This document shows, in pieces, positions 1-8,167 of a stretch of 64,000 nt of DNA (the stretch's first letter is position 1; the number at the start of each line of letters is the position of its first letter). The stretch is from Streptomyces sp. R302 (GTDB lineage Bacteria > Actinomycetota > Actinomycetes > Streptomycetales > Streptomycetaceae): positions 391,327 to 455,326 of the forward strand of contig NZ_JABBGE010000009.1 in the NCBI RefSeq assembly GCF_012927245.1. Reading direction: 5' to 3'. Position numbers and translations under genes: made by a program. Below the pieces are notes generated by a model. It was not told the origin of the DNA and ran no database searches. It saw nothing but the letters and a program-made list of their open reading frames with translations.

Positions 1-89
1 CTGCGGGGAGTCCGCAAGCCGGGTGCGAAGACGACGACCTCGGCGGTACGTGGCCAGCTTCGCGACGCGACCACACGAGCCGAGGCCAT
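1..89 (-). CDS. possible N-terminus of an unidentified protein (runs off the window)
   Basis: An ATG at 87-89 on the minus strand, preceded by AGGGAC, opens a frame that stays open to the left edge (29 codons seen, starting Met-Ala-Ser-Ala-Arg-Val-Val). It lies downstream of the folate operon in the same direction. I do not recognise the fragment and cannot exclude a chance frame; the only support is the start context and the position. Confidence 0.3.
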   Translation of the reverse strand, partial: MASARVVASRSWPRTAEVVVFAPGLRTPR

Positions 90-169
90 GTCCCTGATAT
101 TGGCCCGTTAGGGGCGAACCGCCCGCCGTGCCTCCAGCAGGACGCCCGTCGATCCGGTCGTCGGAGGTC

Positions 170-649
170 TCAGGTGGCGGGGGCGTGGCCCTTGTCGTCG
201 TCCTCCGGGAGTTTGCAGACGCGCTCCAGGAAGAGGGCGGCGGCGATGACGGCGAAGGCGGCGACGACCGCGGCGGCGGCGTAGAGGGCCTGGTCGCGGC
301 GGGCGGGGACGTCGAGGGAGCCGAGGAGGAAGACGCCCACGCCGCCGTAGAGGCCGGCGACGAGGGCGGCGACCAGGGCGCTGGCCTGGCCGAAGACGAC
401 CGCGCGGGCGGCCATCAGGGGTTCGACGCCCTTGGCGCCGGGGCGGCGCTCGCGCTGGGCCTTGAGGCGGGCCCGGATCGAGAGGGCCGTGGCGGTGAGG
501 ACCACCGCGATCACGGCGAGGACGATGGGCGCGGCGAGCGGCACGCTGGGGAGCGTGCCGACCGCGTCCCAGAGGCGGGCGCCGCCCCAGGAGAGGATGC
601 CGGCGACCAGGAAGAGTCCGGCGAGCACCTTGAGCCGCAGTTGTTTCAC
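170..649 (-). CDS. DUF3180 family membrane protein
   Basis: The product is 159 aa with four hydrophobic segments (about residues 5-23, 33-52, 80-102 and 118-140) and a short basic stretch RARLKAQRERR after the second, the pattern of DUF3180 proteins of actinobacteria, whose function is unknown. I place the start at the GTG at 649 (V-K-Q-L-R-L-K) because AAGGA sits 7 nt upstream; an earlier in-frame ATG at 685 would add a hydrophilic tail without a ribosome site. It follows folK by 48 bp on the same strand, and DUF3180 genes usually end this folate operon. Role in folate metabolism or transport is only a guess from position. Confidence 0.85.
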   Translation of the reverse strand: MKQLRLKVLAGLFLVAGILSWGGARLWDAVGTLPSVPLAAPIVLAVIAVVLTATALSIRARLKAQRERRPGAKGVEPLMAARAVVFGQASALVAALVAGLYGGVGVFLLGSLDVPARRDQALYAAAAVVAAFAVIAAALFLERVCKLPEDDDKGHAPAT

Positions 650-697
650 CGGGTGTCCTTCACGTGGTCGCGGGTGGTCTGCCACGTAGCGTAACGA

Positions 698-1297
698 TTA
701 CTCGGGGAGGCGGAGTTCCAGGTCGGGGCGGGGTGTCAGGCCTTCGCGGCCGAGGGCGGCCAGGAGGGCGGCGACGGGGCCGTGGCCGGGGAGCTGGGCC
801 TCGGGGTCCACGTCGTGCCAGGGGGCCAGCACGAAGGCGCGCTGGTGGGCCCTGGGGTGCGGGAGGGTGAGGACGGGGTCGTCGGAGACCACGTCCGCGT
901 ACGTGACGATGTCGACGTCGAGGGTGCGGGCGCCCCAGCGCTCGTCCCGGACGCGGTGGAAGGCCTCCTCGACGGCCTGGGCGCGCTCCAGGAGGGAGGA
1001 GGGCGGCAGGGTGGTCCGGACGAGGGTGACCGCGTTGAGGTACGAGGGCTGGCTGCCGGGCTCGACGCCCCAGGGCTCGGTCTCGTAGACGGGGGAGACG
1101 GCCTTGACGCGGAGGCCGGGGGTGTCGGCGAGGGCGTCGACGGCTCCCTGGAGGTTCTCCAGGCGGTTGCCGAGGTTGGCGCCGAGGGCGACGACGGCCC
1201 ATCGGGGGTTGGAGAGGGTGGTGTCGGCGGCGTCGACGGTCTCGACGACGGAGGCCGGCACGGGCTGGACGGTGGGGTCGCTCTGGCTCGGTTTCAT
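698..1297 (-). CDS. folK: 2-amino-4-hydroxy-6-hydroxymethyldihydropteridine diphosphokinase
   Basis: FolK transfers pyrophosphate from ATP to 6-hydroxymethyl-dihydropterin, producing the substrate of FolP, in the cytoplasm. The 199-aa protein shows LGANLGNR near residue 36, the substrate loop ETEPWGVEPGSQPSYLN, and the catalytic WGARTLDVDIV and LPHPRAHQRAFVL motifs. About 30 residues precede the conserved VALGANLG start, longer than in E. coli HPPK. The ATG at 1295-1297 overlaps the folB stop (ATGA), so translation is probably coupled. Folate operon order here is folP, NTF2-like, folB, folK, DUF3180. Confidence 0.95.
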   Translation of the reverse strand: MKPSQSDPTVQPVPASVVETVDAADTTLSNPRWAVVALGANLGNRLENLQGAVDALADTPGLRVKAVSPVYETEPWGVEPGSQPSYLNAVTLVRTTLPPSSLLERAQAVEEAFHRVRDERWGARTLDVDIVTYADVVSDDPVLTLPHPRAHQRAFVLAPWHDVDPEAQLPGHGPVAALLAALGREGLTPRPDLELRLPE

Positions 1298-1653
1298 CGT
1301 CGGCTCCGGGTGATCGTGATGGTGACGTCGTCGAAGGGGACGGTGATGGGGGCGTCCGGCTTGTGGACGACCACCTCGACCTCCTGTACGCCCGCGTGGC
1401 TGAGGCACTGCTGGGCGATGCGCTCGGCGAGGGTCTCGATCAGGTCCACGGGCTCGCCCTGGACGACGTCGACGACCTCTTCGGCGACGATGCCGTAGTG
1501 GACGGTCTTGGTGAGGTCGTCGTCGGCGGCCGCCGGGCGGGTGTCGAGGCCGAGGACCAGGTCCACGATGAAGGTCTGCCCCTCCTCGCGCTCCTTGGGG
1601 AAGACGCCGTGGTGACCTCGGGCCTTGAGGCCGCGCAGCGCGACACGATCCAC
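1294..1653 (-). CDS. folB: dihydroneopterin aldolase
   Basis: FolB cleaves 7,8-dihydroneopterin to 6-hydroxymethyl-dihydropterin and glycolaldehyde, the step before FolK. The 119-aa length is normal for the family. Motifs are GLKARGHHGVFPKEREEGQ near the N-terminus (the conserved Glu/Lys region) and TVHYG around residue 50. I chose the GTG at 1653 because AGGAG lies 8 nt upstream; the GTG at 1662 overlaps that site. The stop overlaps the folK start by four bases. Confidence 0.95.
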   Translation of the reverse strand: MDRVALRGLKARGHHGVFPKEREEGQTFIVDLVLGLDTRPAAADDDLTKTVHYGIVAEEVVDVVQGEPVDLIETLAERIAQQCLSHAGVQEVEVVVHKPDAPITVPFDDVTITITRSRR

Positions 1654-1764
1654 GCGAATCACTCCTGCTGTCGTAGTTGCGGAGGCACGCAGCCGGGTGC
1701 GGACGGCCGGGTGTCCTCCGTCGAATCTACCTGCGGCCACCGACAGCGCTTGCTGTCGGGGCCG

Positions 1765-2271
1765 TCAGGCGGAGGGTCCGGTGTCGTCGTCGGGGGTCGC
1801 GGTGGGCGTGCCGTCGCCGGTTTCGGCGATGACGGGGGAGGCGTGGTGGGACCAGATCCGCCACCCTTCGGGGGTCCTGCGGAAGGCGTTGGTGGCGACG
1901 ACGAGCTGGCCGACGAGGGGGCCGAGCTCGGCGCCGTCCTCGGCGGGGCCGCCGCTGAGGATGTTCTCGGTGCAGGTGACGAGGGCGGTGTCGCCGGCGA
2001 GGGAGATCCGTACGTCGGTGAGGAAGAACTGGATGTAGTCGGTGTGCGCCATGATCAGCGCGTAGGAGCGGAGGACCTCGCCGCGGCCGGTGAGGACGGG
2101 CCAGCCGGGGTGGACGCAGGAGATCTCGGTGGCGCCGTCGTCGAGCCAGAGGTCTTCGAGGCGGTCGAAGTCGCCTTCCTCCATCGCGGCGTAGAAGGCG
2201 GTGTTGGCGGCTTCGACGGCGGTGAGGTCGGCGTCGCGTCCGGCGGGGGCCGGGGGTTCCGCGGCGGTCAC
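1765..2271 (-). CDS. NTF2-like (SnoaL/DUF4440-type) protein inside the folate operon
   Basis: This 168-aa protein has the nuclear transport factor 2-like cone-shaped fold signature: AANTAFYAAMEEGDFDRLEDLW at the N-terminus, a central CVHPGWPVLTGRGEVLRSY, and a C-terminal WRIWSHHASPV strand. The GTG start at 2271 overlaps the folP stop (GTGA), and folB follows after about 110 bp, so it is embedded between folP and folB. Proteins of this type regularly sit in streptomycete folate operons, but I know of no demonstrated function. A conserved Cys-His pair in the central motif could form a small-ligand pocket; a pterin ligand is inference from context. Confidence 0.9.
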   Translation of the reverse strand: MTAAEPPAPAGRDADLTAVEAANTAFYAAMEEGDFDRLEDLWLDDGATEISCVHPGWPVLTGRGEVLRSYALIMAHTDYIQFFLTDVRISLAGDTALVTCTENILSGGPAEDGAELGPLVGQLVVATNAFRRTPEGWRIWSHHASPVIAETGDGTPTATPDDDTGPSA

Positions 2272-3131
2272 CGGGCTCCTTCGACGGCGCGGGCGACGCG
2301 GACGGCGTCGGCGGTGGCGCGTACCTCGTGGACGCGGACGGCCCAGGCGCCTTCGTGGGCGGCGAGGGCGGAGACGGCGGCGGTGGCGGCGTCGCGTTCG
2401 CGGGCGGGCGGCGGGGTGGCGCCGGGTCCGCGGGTGAGGACGTGGCCGAGGAAGCGTTTGCGGGAGGCGGCGACGAGGAGGGGGCGGCCCAGGGCGCGGA
2501 GCTCGGGGAGGTGGGCGACGAGGGCGAGGTCGTGGGGGGCGAGTTTGGCGAAGCCGAGGCCGGGGTCGATGACGAGGCGCTCGGGGGCGACGCCGCCGTC
2601 GACGACGGCTTCCATGCGGGTGCGGAGTTCGGTGACGACCTCGGTGACGACGTCGTCGTAGACGGCGAGGCTGTTCATGTCGGCGCTGAAGCCGCGCCAG
2701 TGCATGACGACGAAGGGGACCTCGGCGGCGGCGACGGCGGGGACCATGCCGGGGTCGGCGAGGCCGCCGCTGACGTCGTTGACGAGCGCGGCGCCCGCTG
2801 CCACGGCAGCCGCGGCGACGGAGGCGCGCATGGTGTCGACGGAGACGGTGACGCCTTCGGCGGCGAGGCCGCGGACGACGGGGACGACGCGCCGGAGCTC
2901 TTCCTCCTCGTCGACGCGGGTGGCGCCGGGGCGGGTGGACTCGCCGCCGACGTCGACGAGGTCGGCGCCCTGGGCGACGAGGTCGAGGCCGTGCTTGACG
3001 GCGGTGGTGGTGTCGAACCAGCGGCCGCCGTCGGAGAAGGAGTCCGGGGTGACGTTGACCACGCCCATGACCGCGCAGCGGTCCCACTCGGGGAGGCCGA
3101 GGGGAGCGCCCCGGTCGATCGTCGTACTCAT
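2268..3131 (-). CDS. folP: dihydropteroate synthase
   Basis: FolP condenses hydroxymethyl-dihydropterin pyrophosphate with p-aminobenzoate to dihydropteroate and is the sulfonamide target. The 287-aa TIM-barrel protein shows GVVNVTPDSFSDGG (residues about 22-35), DVGGESTRPGA, DPGLGFAK and the C-terminal VRVHEV loop. The ATG at 3131 has no Shine-Dalgarno, but the hexamer TACGCT lies exactly 6 nt upstream (3138-3143, minus strand), so the operon may start with a leaderless mRNA. The stop overlaps the next gene by four bases. Confidence 0.96.
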   Translation of the reverse strand: MSTTIDRGAPLGLPEWDRCAVMGVVNVTPDSFSDGGRWFDTTTAVKHGLDLVAQGADLVDVGGESTRPGATRVDEEEELRRVVPVVRGLAAEGVTVSVDTMRASVAAAAVAAGAALVNDVSGGLADPGMVPAVAAAEVPFVVMHWRGFSADMNSLAVYDDVVTEVVTELRTRMEAVVDGGVAPERLVIDPGLGFAKLAPHDLALVAHLPELRALGRPLLVAASRKRFLGHVLTRGPGATPPPARERDAATAAVSALAAHEGAWAVRVHEVRATADAVRVARAVEGAR

Positions 3132-3168
3132 ACGACCAGCGTAGGGCCCGGCGGGGTCGGGGGCGGTT

Positions 3169-5013
3169 TCAGGCGGCACTGACCTCGTGTTCCCGGCTGG
3201 TGCGCGGGGGGACGACGTGGGCGCAGGGGCGGGGGGTGCGGGTGGGGCGGCGGGTGAAGGGGCGGGGCAGGGTGAGGGTGAGGAAGCCTTCGGCCTGCAT
3301 GGCGGCGAGGCCGATGCGGGGGAGGTCGCGGCCGGCGCGGTAGACGACGAAGCGGGGTTCCCAGCGGGGCTGGAACTTGGCGTTGAACTTGTAGAGGGAC
3401 TCGATCTGGAACCAGCGGGAGAGGAAGAGGAGGAGGCCGCGCCAGAGGCGGAGGACGGGTCCGGCGCCGATGCGTTCGCCGCGGGCGAGGGTGGAGCGGA
3501 ACATGGCGAAGTTGAGGGAGACGCGGCGGATGGCGAGGCCGGGTGCGGCCTGGAGGGCGGCGACGATGAGGAGTTCGTTCATGCCGGGGTCGGCGGAGCG
3601 GTCGCGGCGCATGAGTTCCAGGGACATGCCGTCGGGGCCCCAGGGCACGAAGTGGATCATGGCTTTGAGGTCGCCGTAGGGGCCGTCCTGCTGGTCGGGG
3701 TCGGTGAGGTGGGCGGTCGCTATGACGGCGTCGCCGTCGCCGGGGGCGCCGATGCGGCCGAGGGCCATGGAGAAGCCGCGTTCGGTGTCGGTGCCGCGCC
3801 AGGCGGCGGCGGCCTCGCGGACGCGGTCGAGCTCGTCGTCGGAGAGGTCGCGGACGCGGCGTACGCGGGTGGTGTAGCCGCCGCGTTCGATGCGTTTGAC
3901 CATCTGGCGGACGTTGCGCATGGCGCGGCCGGAGAGGGAGAAGGCGTCGACGTCGATGACGGCCTCGTCGCCGAGTTCGAGGGCGTCGAGGCCGGTCTCG
4001 CGGGTCCAGACCTGGCCGCCGGTCTCGGAGCAGCCCATGACGGCGGGGGTCCAGGAGTGGGCGCGGGCCTCGTCCATGAAGCGTTCGATGGCGCCGGGCC
4101 AGGCTTCGACGTCGCCGATGGGGTCGCCGCTGGCGAGCATGACTCCGGAGACGACGCGGTAGCAGACGGCGGCCTTGCCGCTGGGGGAGAAGACGACGCC
4201 CTTGTCGTGGCGGAGGGCGAAGTGGCCGAGGGAGTCGCGGCCGCCGTGCCGGTCGAGGAGGGCGCGGAGCCGGGTCTCGTCGTCCTCGGTGAGGCGGGCG
4301 GCGGGGTGTTCGGGGCGGAGGGCGAGGTAGAGGGTGGTGAGGGCGGTGAGCGTGCCGAGGGCGCCGAGGGAGTAGCCGACGGTCCAGTCGACGCCGTGGG
4401 TGTAGGCGACGGGGCCTTCGACGCCGAGGAGTCCGAGGAGGACGTGTTCGAGGCGGTCGGTGAGGCTGGGGTCGCCGACGACGCGGCGGGGGTGGGCGCT
4501 GACGACGACGAGGCCGAGGGCGAGGGAGCCGGCGCCCATGACGATGAAGTTGGCGAGGGCGCGCCAGCGGCTGCGGGGGTCGGGGAGGGCGGCGAACTGG
4601 TCGCGGTGGCGGAGCAGCAGGGCGAGCAGGCCGAGGGAGAGCAGGGAGCCGAGGACCGAGTGGCGCCAGACGAACTGGGCGACGGCGCCGAGCGGCAGGA
4701 GGAGGACGACGGCTCGCCAGGCGCGGCGCTTGTGGCGCTTGAGGCCGTGGGCGAGGAGGAGCAGGAGGACGCCGGCGCTCAGGGAGACGGCGGCGGAGAG
4801 GGGGCCGAGGGTGCCGGGGAGGACTTCGGCGAGGGCGTGGACGCGGCTGGCGCGGAACCGGGGGAAGACGCTGGCGGCGATGTCGAGGAGGCCGACGAGG
4901 GTGCAGCCCGTGCCGATGAGGGAGGGGATCCGTTCCGGCTTGGGGCCGCGGAGAATTCGGCGGACCCGAACCGGAACCGATGATGTTTTGTCCCCATCTA
5001 CCGTGACAGACAT
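3169..5013 (-). CDS. MprF/LysX-type phosphatidylglycerol aminoacyltransferase-like membrane protein (DUF2156)
   Basis: The 614-aa protein has an N-terminal membrane half (six or seven hydrophobic helices, residues about 30-245) followed by a C-terminal DUF2156 domain, the dual-GNAT fold of aminoacyl-phosphatidylglycerol synthases that move an amino acid from aminoacyl-tRNA to phosphatidylglycerol at the inner leaflet. Visible DUF2156 features are DSLGHFALRHDKGVVFSP, YRVVSGVMLASGDP, MRNVRQMVKRIER and SLNFAMFRS. There is no fused lysyl-tRNA synthetase domain, unlike mycobacterial LysX. It is divergent from an esterase gene, which recalls actinobacterial synthase/hydrolase pairs. The transferred amino acid cannot be read from the sequence. 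Confidence 0.85.
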   Translation of the reverse strand: MSVTVDGDKTSSVPVRVRRILRGPKPERIPSLIGTGCTLVGLLDIAASVFPRFRASRVHALAEVLPGTLGPLSAAVSLSAGVLLLLLAHGLKRHKRRAWRAVVLLLPLGAVAQFVWRHSVLGSLLSLGLLALLLRHRDQFAALPDPRSRWRALANFIVMGAGSLALGLVVVSAHPRRVVGDPSLTDRLEHVLLGLLGVEGPVAYTHGVDWTVGYSLGALGTLTALTTLYLALRPEHPAARLTEDDETRLRALLDRHGGRDSLGHFALRHDKGVVFSPSGKAAVCYRVVSGVMLASGDPIGDVEAWPGAIERFMDEARAHSWTPAVMGCSETGGQVWTRETGLDALELGDEAVIDVDAFSLSGRAMRNVRQMVKRIERGGYTTRVRRVRDLSDDELDRVREAAAAWRGTDTERGFSMALGRIGAPGDGDAVIATAHLTDPDQQDGPYGDLKAMIHFVPWGPDGMSLELMRRDRSADPGMNELLIVAALQAAPGLAIRRVSLNFAMFRSTLARGERIGAGPVLRLWRGLLLFLSRWFQIESLYKFNAKFQPRWEPRFVVYRAGRDLPRIGLAAMQAEGFLTLTLPRPFTRRPTRTPRPCAHVVPPRTSREHEVSAA

Positions 5014-5171
5014 CGCTTCCTGCGCTTCCCGTGCGTCCGTGGTCGTTTTCGGCCCTGTTCGGGGCGCTCCTTAGGACGGGGCTGCGCGGGGGCGGGTTCA
5101 TTCGGGCACAGGAAATTCTCAGGAAGTCGTCGGGACGTCCGGGAAGTCGTACGGGAAGGTGCGGACGTCTG

Positions 5172-6284
5172 ATGGGTCTGACGAGTGGCGCGGCGCTGGT
5201 CACGGCGGTGGCGGCGGCTTTGGGGCTGTTCGCGGTCACGGTGCTGTGGTGGCCGCGGCTCGCCCGCCGGGGGTGGCGGCCGGTGCTCGGCAGGGTGGGG
5301 CTGCTGTTCGCGACGCAGCTGGCGCTGTTCGCGGCGGTGGGGCTGGCGGCGAACCGTTCCTTCCTCTTCTACGGCTCCTGGGCCGATCTGTTCGGCCAGG
5401 AGCAGGAGATGGGGGTGGTCGTCGACCACGGCGCCGCCGCGAAGGACGTCCGGGTGGTGGGGACGCGGGCGGTGGACGTGCCGGGCGGGGCGCGGCCGTC
5501 GGTGGGCGGGCAGATCCAGGAGGTGGTGGTGCGGGGCGACCGGTCGGGGATCACCTCGCCGGCGTTCGTCTATCTGCCGCCGGAGTACTTCCAGGAGCGG
5601 TACGCGAAGCGGTCGTTCCCGGCGGCGGTGGTGCTGACGGGGTATCCGGGCACGGCGGAGAACCTGATCAAGGGGCTGAAGTACCCCCGGACGGCGTCCC
5701 TCCAGGCGAAGGAGGGGCGGATGCAGCCGATGGTCCTGGTGATGCTGCGGCCGACGGTGGCGCCGCCGCGGGACACCGAGTGCGTGGACGTGCCGGGCGG
5801 TCCGAAGACGGAGACCTTCTTCGCGGAGGACCTGCCGCGGGCGGTCTCGGAGTCGTACCGGGTGGGGTCGAAGCCGCGGAACTGGGGGTTCATGGGCAAC
5901 TCGACGGGGGGTTACTGCGCGCTGAAGATCGCGCTGCACCACCCGGACCGGTTCGTGGCGGGGGCGGGGTTCTCGGCGTACTACCGGGCGGCGGAGGACG
6001 TGACGACCGGTGACCTGTTCCACGGGGACCGGGAGCTGCGGCGCCGGGCCGACCTGCTGTGGAGCCTGGACCACCGGCCGCAGCCGGCGTCGTCGTTCCT
6101 GGTGACGACGTCGAAGTCCGGGGAGGGGAACCTGAAGGGGACCCGGGAGTTCATCGGCAAGGTGAAGAGCCCGGCGCGGGTCTCCTCGATCACGCTGGAG
6201 TCCGGCGGGCACAACTTCACGACGTGGAACCGGGAGATCCCGCCCGGCCTGGTGTGGATGAGCGGGAAGCTCCGGGGGGACTGA
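5172..6284 (+). CDS. membrane-anchored alpha/beta-hydrolase esterase (putative esterase / Ag85-like family)
   Basis: The 370-aa protein begins with two hydrophobic segments (about residues 5-27 and 40-60), then an extracytoplasmic alpha/beta-hydrolase of the esterase D/antigen 85 type. The nucleophile motif GNSTGGY places the catalytic Ser at residue 244 and the late GGHNFTTW motif places the catalytic His at 347; GYPGTAENLI and FFAEDLPRAV are typical of the family. The ATG at 5172 was chosen because the hydrophobic N-terminus starts there. It is divergent from the aminoacyl-PG-synthase-like gene. A job in hydrolysing aminoacylated lipid is inference; mycolate transfer is unlikely because this genus lacks mycolates. 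Confidence 0.85.
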   Translation: MGLTSGAALVTAVAAALGLFAVTVLWWPRLARRGWRPVLGRVGLLFATQLALFAAVGLAANRSFLFYGSWADLFGQEQEMGVVVDHGAAAKDVRVVGTRAVDVPGGARPSVGGQIQEVVVRGDRSGITSPAFVYLPPEYFQERYAKRSFPAAVVLTGYPGTAENLIKGLKYPRTASLQAKEGRMQPMVLVMLRPTVAPPRDTECVDVPGGPKTETFFAEDLPRAVSESYRVGSKPRNWGFMGNSTGGYCALKIALHHPDRFVAGAGFSAYYRAAEDVTTGDLFHGDRELRRRADLLWSLDHRPQPASSFLVTTSKSGEGNLKGTREFIGKVKSPARVSSITLESGGHNFTTWNREIPPGLVWMSGKLRGD

Positions 6285-6316
6285 ACCCCCGGGAAGCTCC
6301 GGGGGCTGACGCCTCC

Positions 6317-7315
6317 CTACGCGCTGGCGCGGCGCAGCGCCCGGTGGACCCCGGCGGGGGTGAGGGTGCCGAGCGGCGCTCCGTCGGCGCCGGTGACGGT
6401 GAGGTGCCCGGAGTCCTCCTGGAGGAGCAGCGCGAGCGCTTCCTTGAGACTGCCGCCGAGGGGTACGGAGCGGGGTGCGGGGCCGGACTCCGGTACAGGG
6501 GCGGGGCCGGGGGCGGGGGTTCCGTCCGGCAGCGGGTCGAGGTCCTCGGGGGTGACGGGGGTGACGGCGAGGCGCTTGAGGGCGCGGTCGCCGCCGACGA
6601 AGTCGGCCACGTACGGGGTGGCGGGGGAGGCGAGGACGGTGGCCGGGGTGTCGAACTGCTCGATGCGGCCCTGTCCGTAGACGGCCATGCGGTCGCCCAT
6701 CCGGACGGCCTCCTCGATGTCGTGGGTGACGAGGAGGACGGTCTTGCGGACGGTCGCCTGGAGGGCGAGGAACTCGTTCTGGAGCCGTTCGCGGACGACG
6801 GGGTCGACGGCGCCGAAGGGCTCGTCCATGAGGAGGACCGGCGGGTCGGCGGCGAGCGCGCGGGCCACGCCGACGCGCTGGCGCTGTCCGCCGGAGAGCT
6901 GCGCGGGGTAGCGGGGGCCGTGGACGGCGGGGTCGAGGCCGACGAGTTCGAGGAGTTCGGCGGCACGCGCGCGTGCGGCGGCCTTCTTCCAGCCGAGCAG
7001 GGCGGGGACGGTCGCGGTGTTGTCGAGGACCGTGCGGTGGGGGAAGAGCCCGACCTGCTGGATGACGTAGCCGATCTTGCGGCGGAGGGCGACGGGATCC
7101 ACCCCGGCGATGTCCTCGCCGTCGACGAGGACGCGGCCGGCGGTCGGCTCGACCAGCCGGTTCACCATCATCATCGTGGTCGTCTTGCCGCAGCCCGAGG
7201 GGCCCACGAGCGTGACGAGCTCACCTTCGGCGACCTCGAAGGAGAGGTCGTCGACCGCGGTGGTGCCGTCCGGATAGCGCTTGGTCACCTGTTCGAACCG
7301 GATCATGGGGCCCAT
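6317..7315 (-). CDS. osmoprotectant (glycine betaine/choline/proline) ABC transporter ATP-binding protein
   Basis: This 332-aa ATPase of the OpuCA/ProV type energises uptake of compatible solutes. It has Walker A GPSGCGKTTTM (near residue 42), the Q-loop region GYVIQQVGLFPHRTV, signature LSGGQRQRVGVARAL, Walker B PVLLMDEPFGAVDP and VTHDIEEA. The C-terminal 100 residues contain a CBS-like half (GHLTVTGADGAPLGTL), the module that senses ionic strength in OpuA-type ATPases. GAGGGG lies 6 nt before the ATG at 7315. Unusually, it is divergent from, not in one operon with, its two permeases and binding protein. Confidence 0.92.
   Translation of the reverse strand: MGPMIRFEQVTKRYPDGTTAVDDLSFEVAEGELVTLVGPSGCGKTTTMMMVNRLVEPTAGRVLVDGEDIAGVDPVALRRKIGYVIQQVGLFPHRTVLDNTATVPALLGWKKAAARARAAELLELVGLDPAVHGPRYPAQLSGGQRQRVGVARALAADPPVLLMDEPFGAVDPVVRERLQNEFLALQATVRKTVLLVTHDIEEAVRMGDRMAVYGQGRIEQFDTPATVLASPATPYVADFVGGDRALKRLAVTPVTPEDLDPLPDGTPAPGPAPVPESGPAPRSVPLGGSLKEALALLLQEDSGHLTVTGADGAPLGTLTPAGVHRALRRASA
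6964..6975. repeat. first of 13 exact copies of the palindrome CACGCGCGCGTG
   Basis: Exact copies start at 6964, 12973, 13423, 16542, 18167, 20288, 23505, 24954, 47841, 50783, 51694, 54390 and 55015. The word is its own reverse complement and alternates pyrimidine and purine over all 12 bases, so it is prone to adopt Z-DNA. Ten copies lie within genes in various frames. One overlaps the junction of two overlapping genes (51694), one lies in a terminator (54390), one just after a gene (50783) and one in a non-coding gap (24954). Near copies lie at 37542, 37581, 40788 and 49099. Confidence 0.8.
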
Positions 7316-7470
7316 TGTGTCCCCTCGTCATCCGGTGTGGGTGAAGGAGGTGTTGCGGCGAGGTGGCGGATGGCCGCCACGAGGCCGTGGACCGGCCGTG
7401 TTGTCGGTGGAGCGGGTTAGGGTCGACGTCAGACACACGTTCTAGCGGCGGCGGCCCGGGGGAGGTCCGG

Positions 7471-8157
7471 ATGAGCGCACCGAACTGTCTGGTCGCCAAC
7501 GACTGGATCTGCGGGGAGTATCTGCGCACCCGCCGCGACGAGCTGACCGACGCCCTGGTCCAGCACATCGGCCTCACCGCCGCCTCCGTGGCGATCGCGC
7601 TGCTCGTCGCCGTGCCGCTCGCCCTCCTCGTCCGGGCCCGCCCGCGCCTGGCCACCCCCGTCCTCGGGCTCACCACCCTGCTCTACACGGTGCCGTCGCT
7701 CGCCATGTTCTCGCTGCTGCTGCCCGTCTTCGGGCTCTCCTCCGCGCTCGTCGTCACCGGTCTCGTGCTGTACGCCCTGACGATCCTGGTGCGGAACGCG
7801 CTGGCCGGACTCGAAGCCGTGCCGACCGAGACCCGGGAGGCCGCCCGGGGCCTCGGCTTCGGCCCCTGGAGACTCCTCTGGCAGGTCGAACTGCCCCTCG
7901 CGCTGCCGGTCCTGATGGCCGGCGTCCGGATGGCCACGGTCTCCACCATCGCGCTCACCACCATCGGCTCGGTCGTCGGCCGCGGCGGCCTCGGCAATCT
8001 CATCGAGGACGCCCTGCCCACCTTCTTCAAGGCCCAGGTGCTCGCCGCCGCGGTGCTCTGCGTGCTCCTCGCCGTCGCCGCCGACCTGCTGCTCCTGGGC
8101 GTCCAGCGGCTGCTCACGCCCTGGTCCAGGGCCCAGGGCGCGCCGGGGGGTGAGTGA
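7471..8157 (+). CDS. osmoprotectant ABC transporter permease (OpuCB-like)
   Basis: The 228-aa membrane protein has about five transmembrane helices and the binding-protein-dependent permease EAA loop (EAARGLGFGPWRLLWQVELPLA). IGSVVGRGGLGNLI is typical of OpuCB/ProW permeases. The start is the ATG at 7471, preceded by GGGGGAGG. It overlaps or abuts the second permease gene and belongs to one operon with it and the lipoprotein downstream. The two similar permeases should form a heterodimer driven by the divergent ATPase. Confidence 0.92.
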   Translation: MSAPNCLVANDWICGEYLRTRRDELTDALVQHIGLTAASVAIALLVAVPLALLVRARPRLATPVLGLTTLLYTVPSLAMFSLLLPVFGLSSALVVTGLVLYALTILVRNALAGLEAVPTETREAARGLGFGPWRLLWQVELPLALPVLMAGVRMATVSTIALTTIGSVVGRGGLGNLIEDALPTFFKAQVLAAAVLCVLLAVAADLLLLGVQRLLTPWSRAQGAPGGE

Positions 8158-8167
8158 GGTGGGGGTC

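Noticed and set aside
3187..4983. A 598-codon open frame on the plus strand opposite the DUF2156 gene.
   Set aside because: It is Gly/Ala/Glu-rich low-complexity sequence, the typical antisense shadow of a G+C-rich gene; the minus-strand protein has clear domains.
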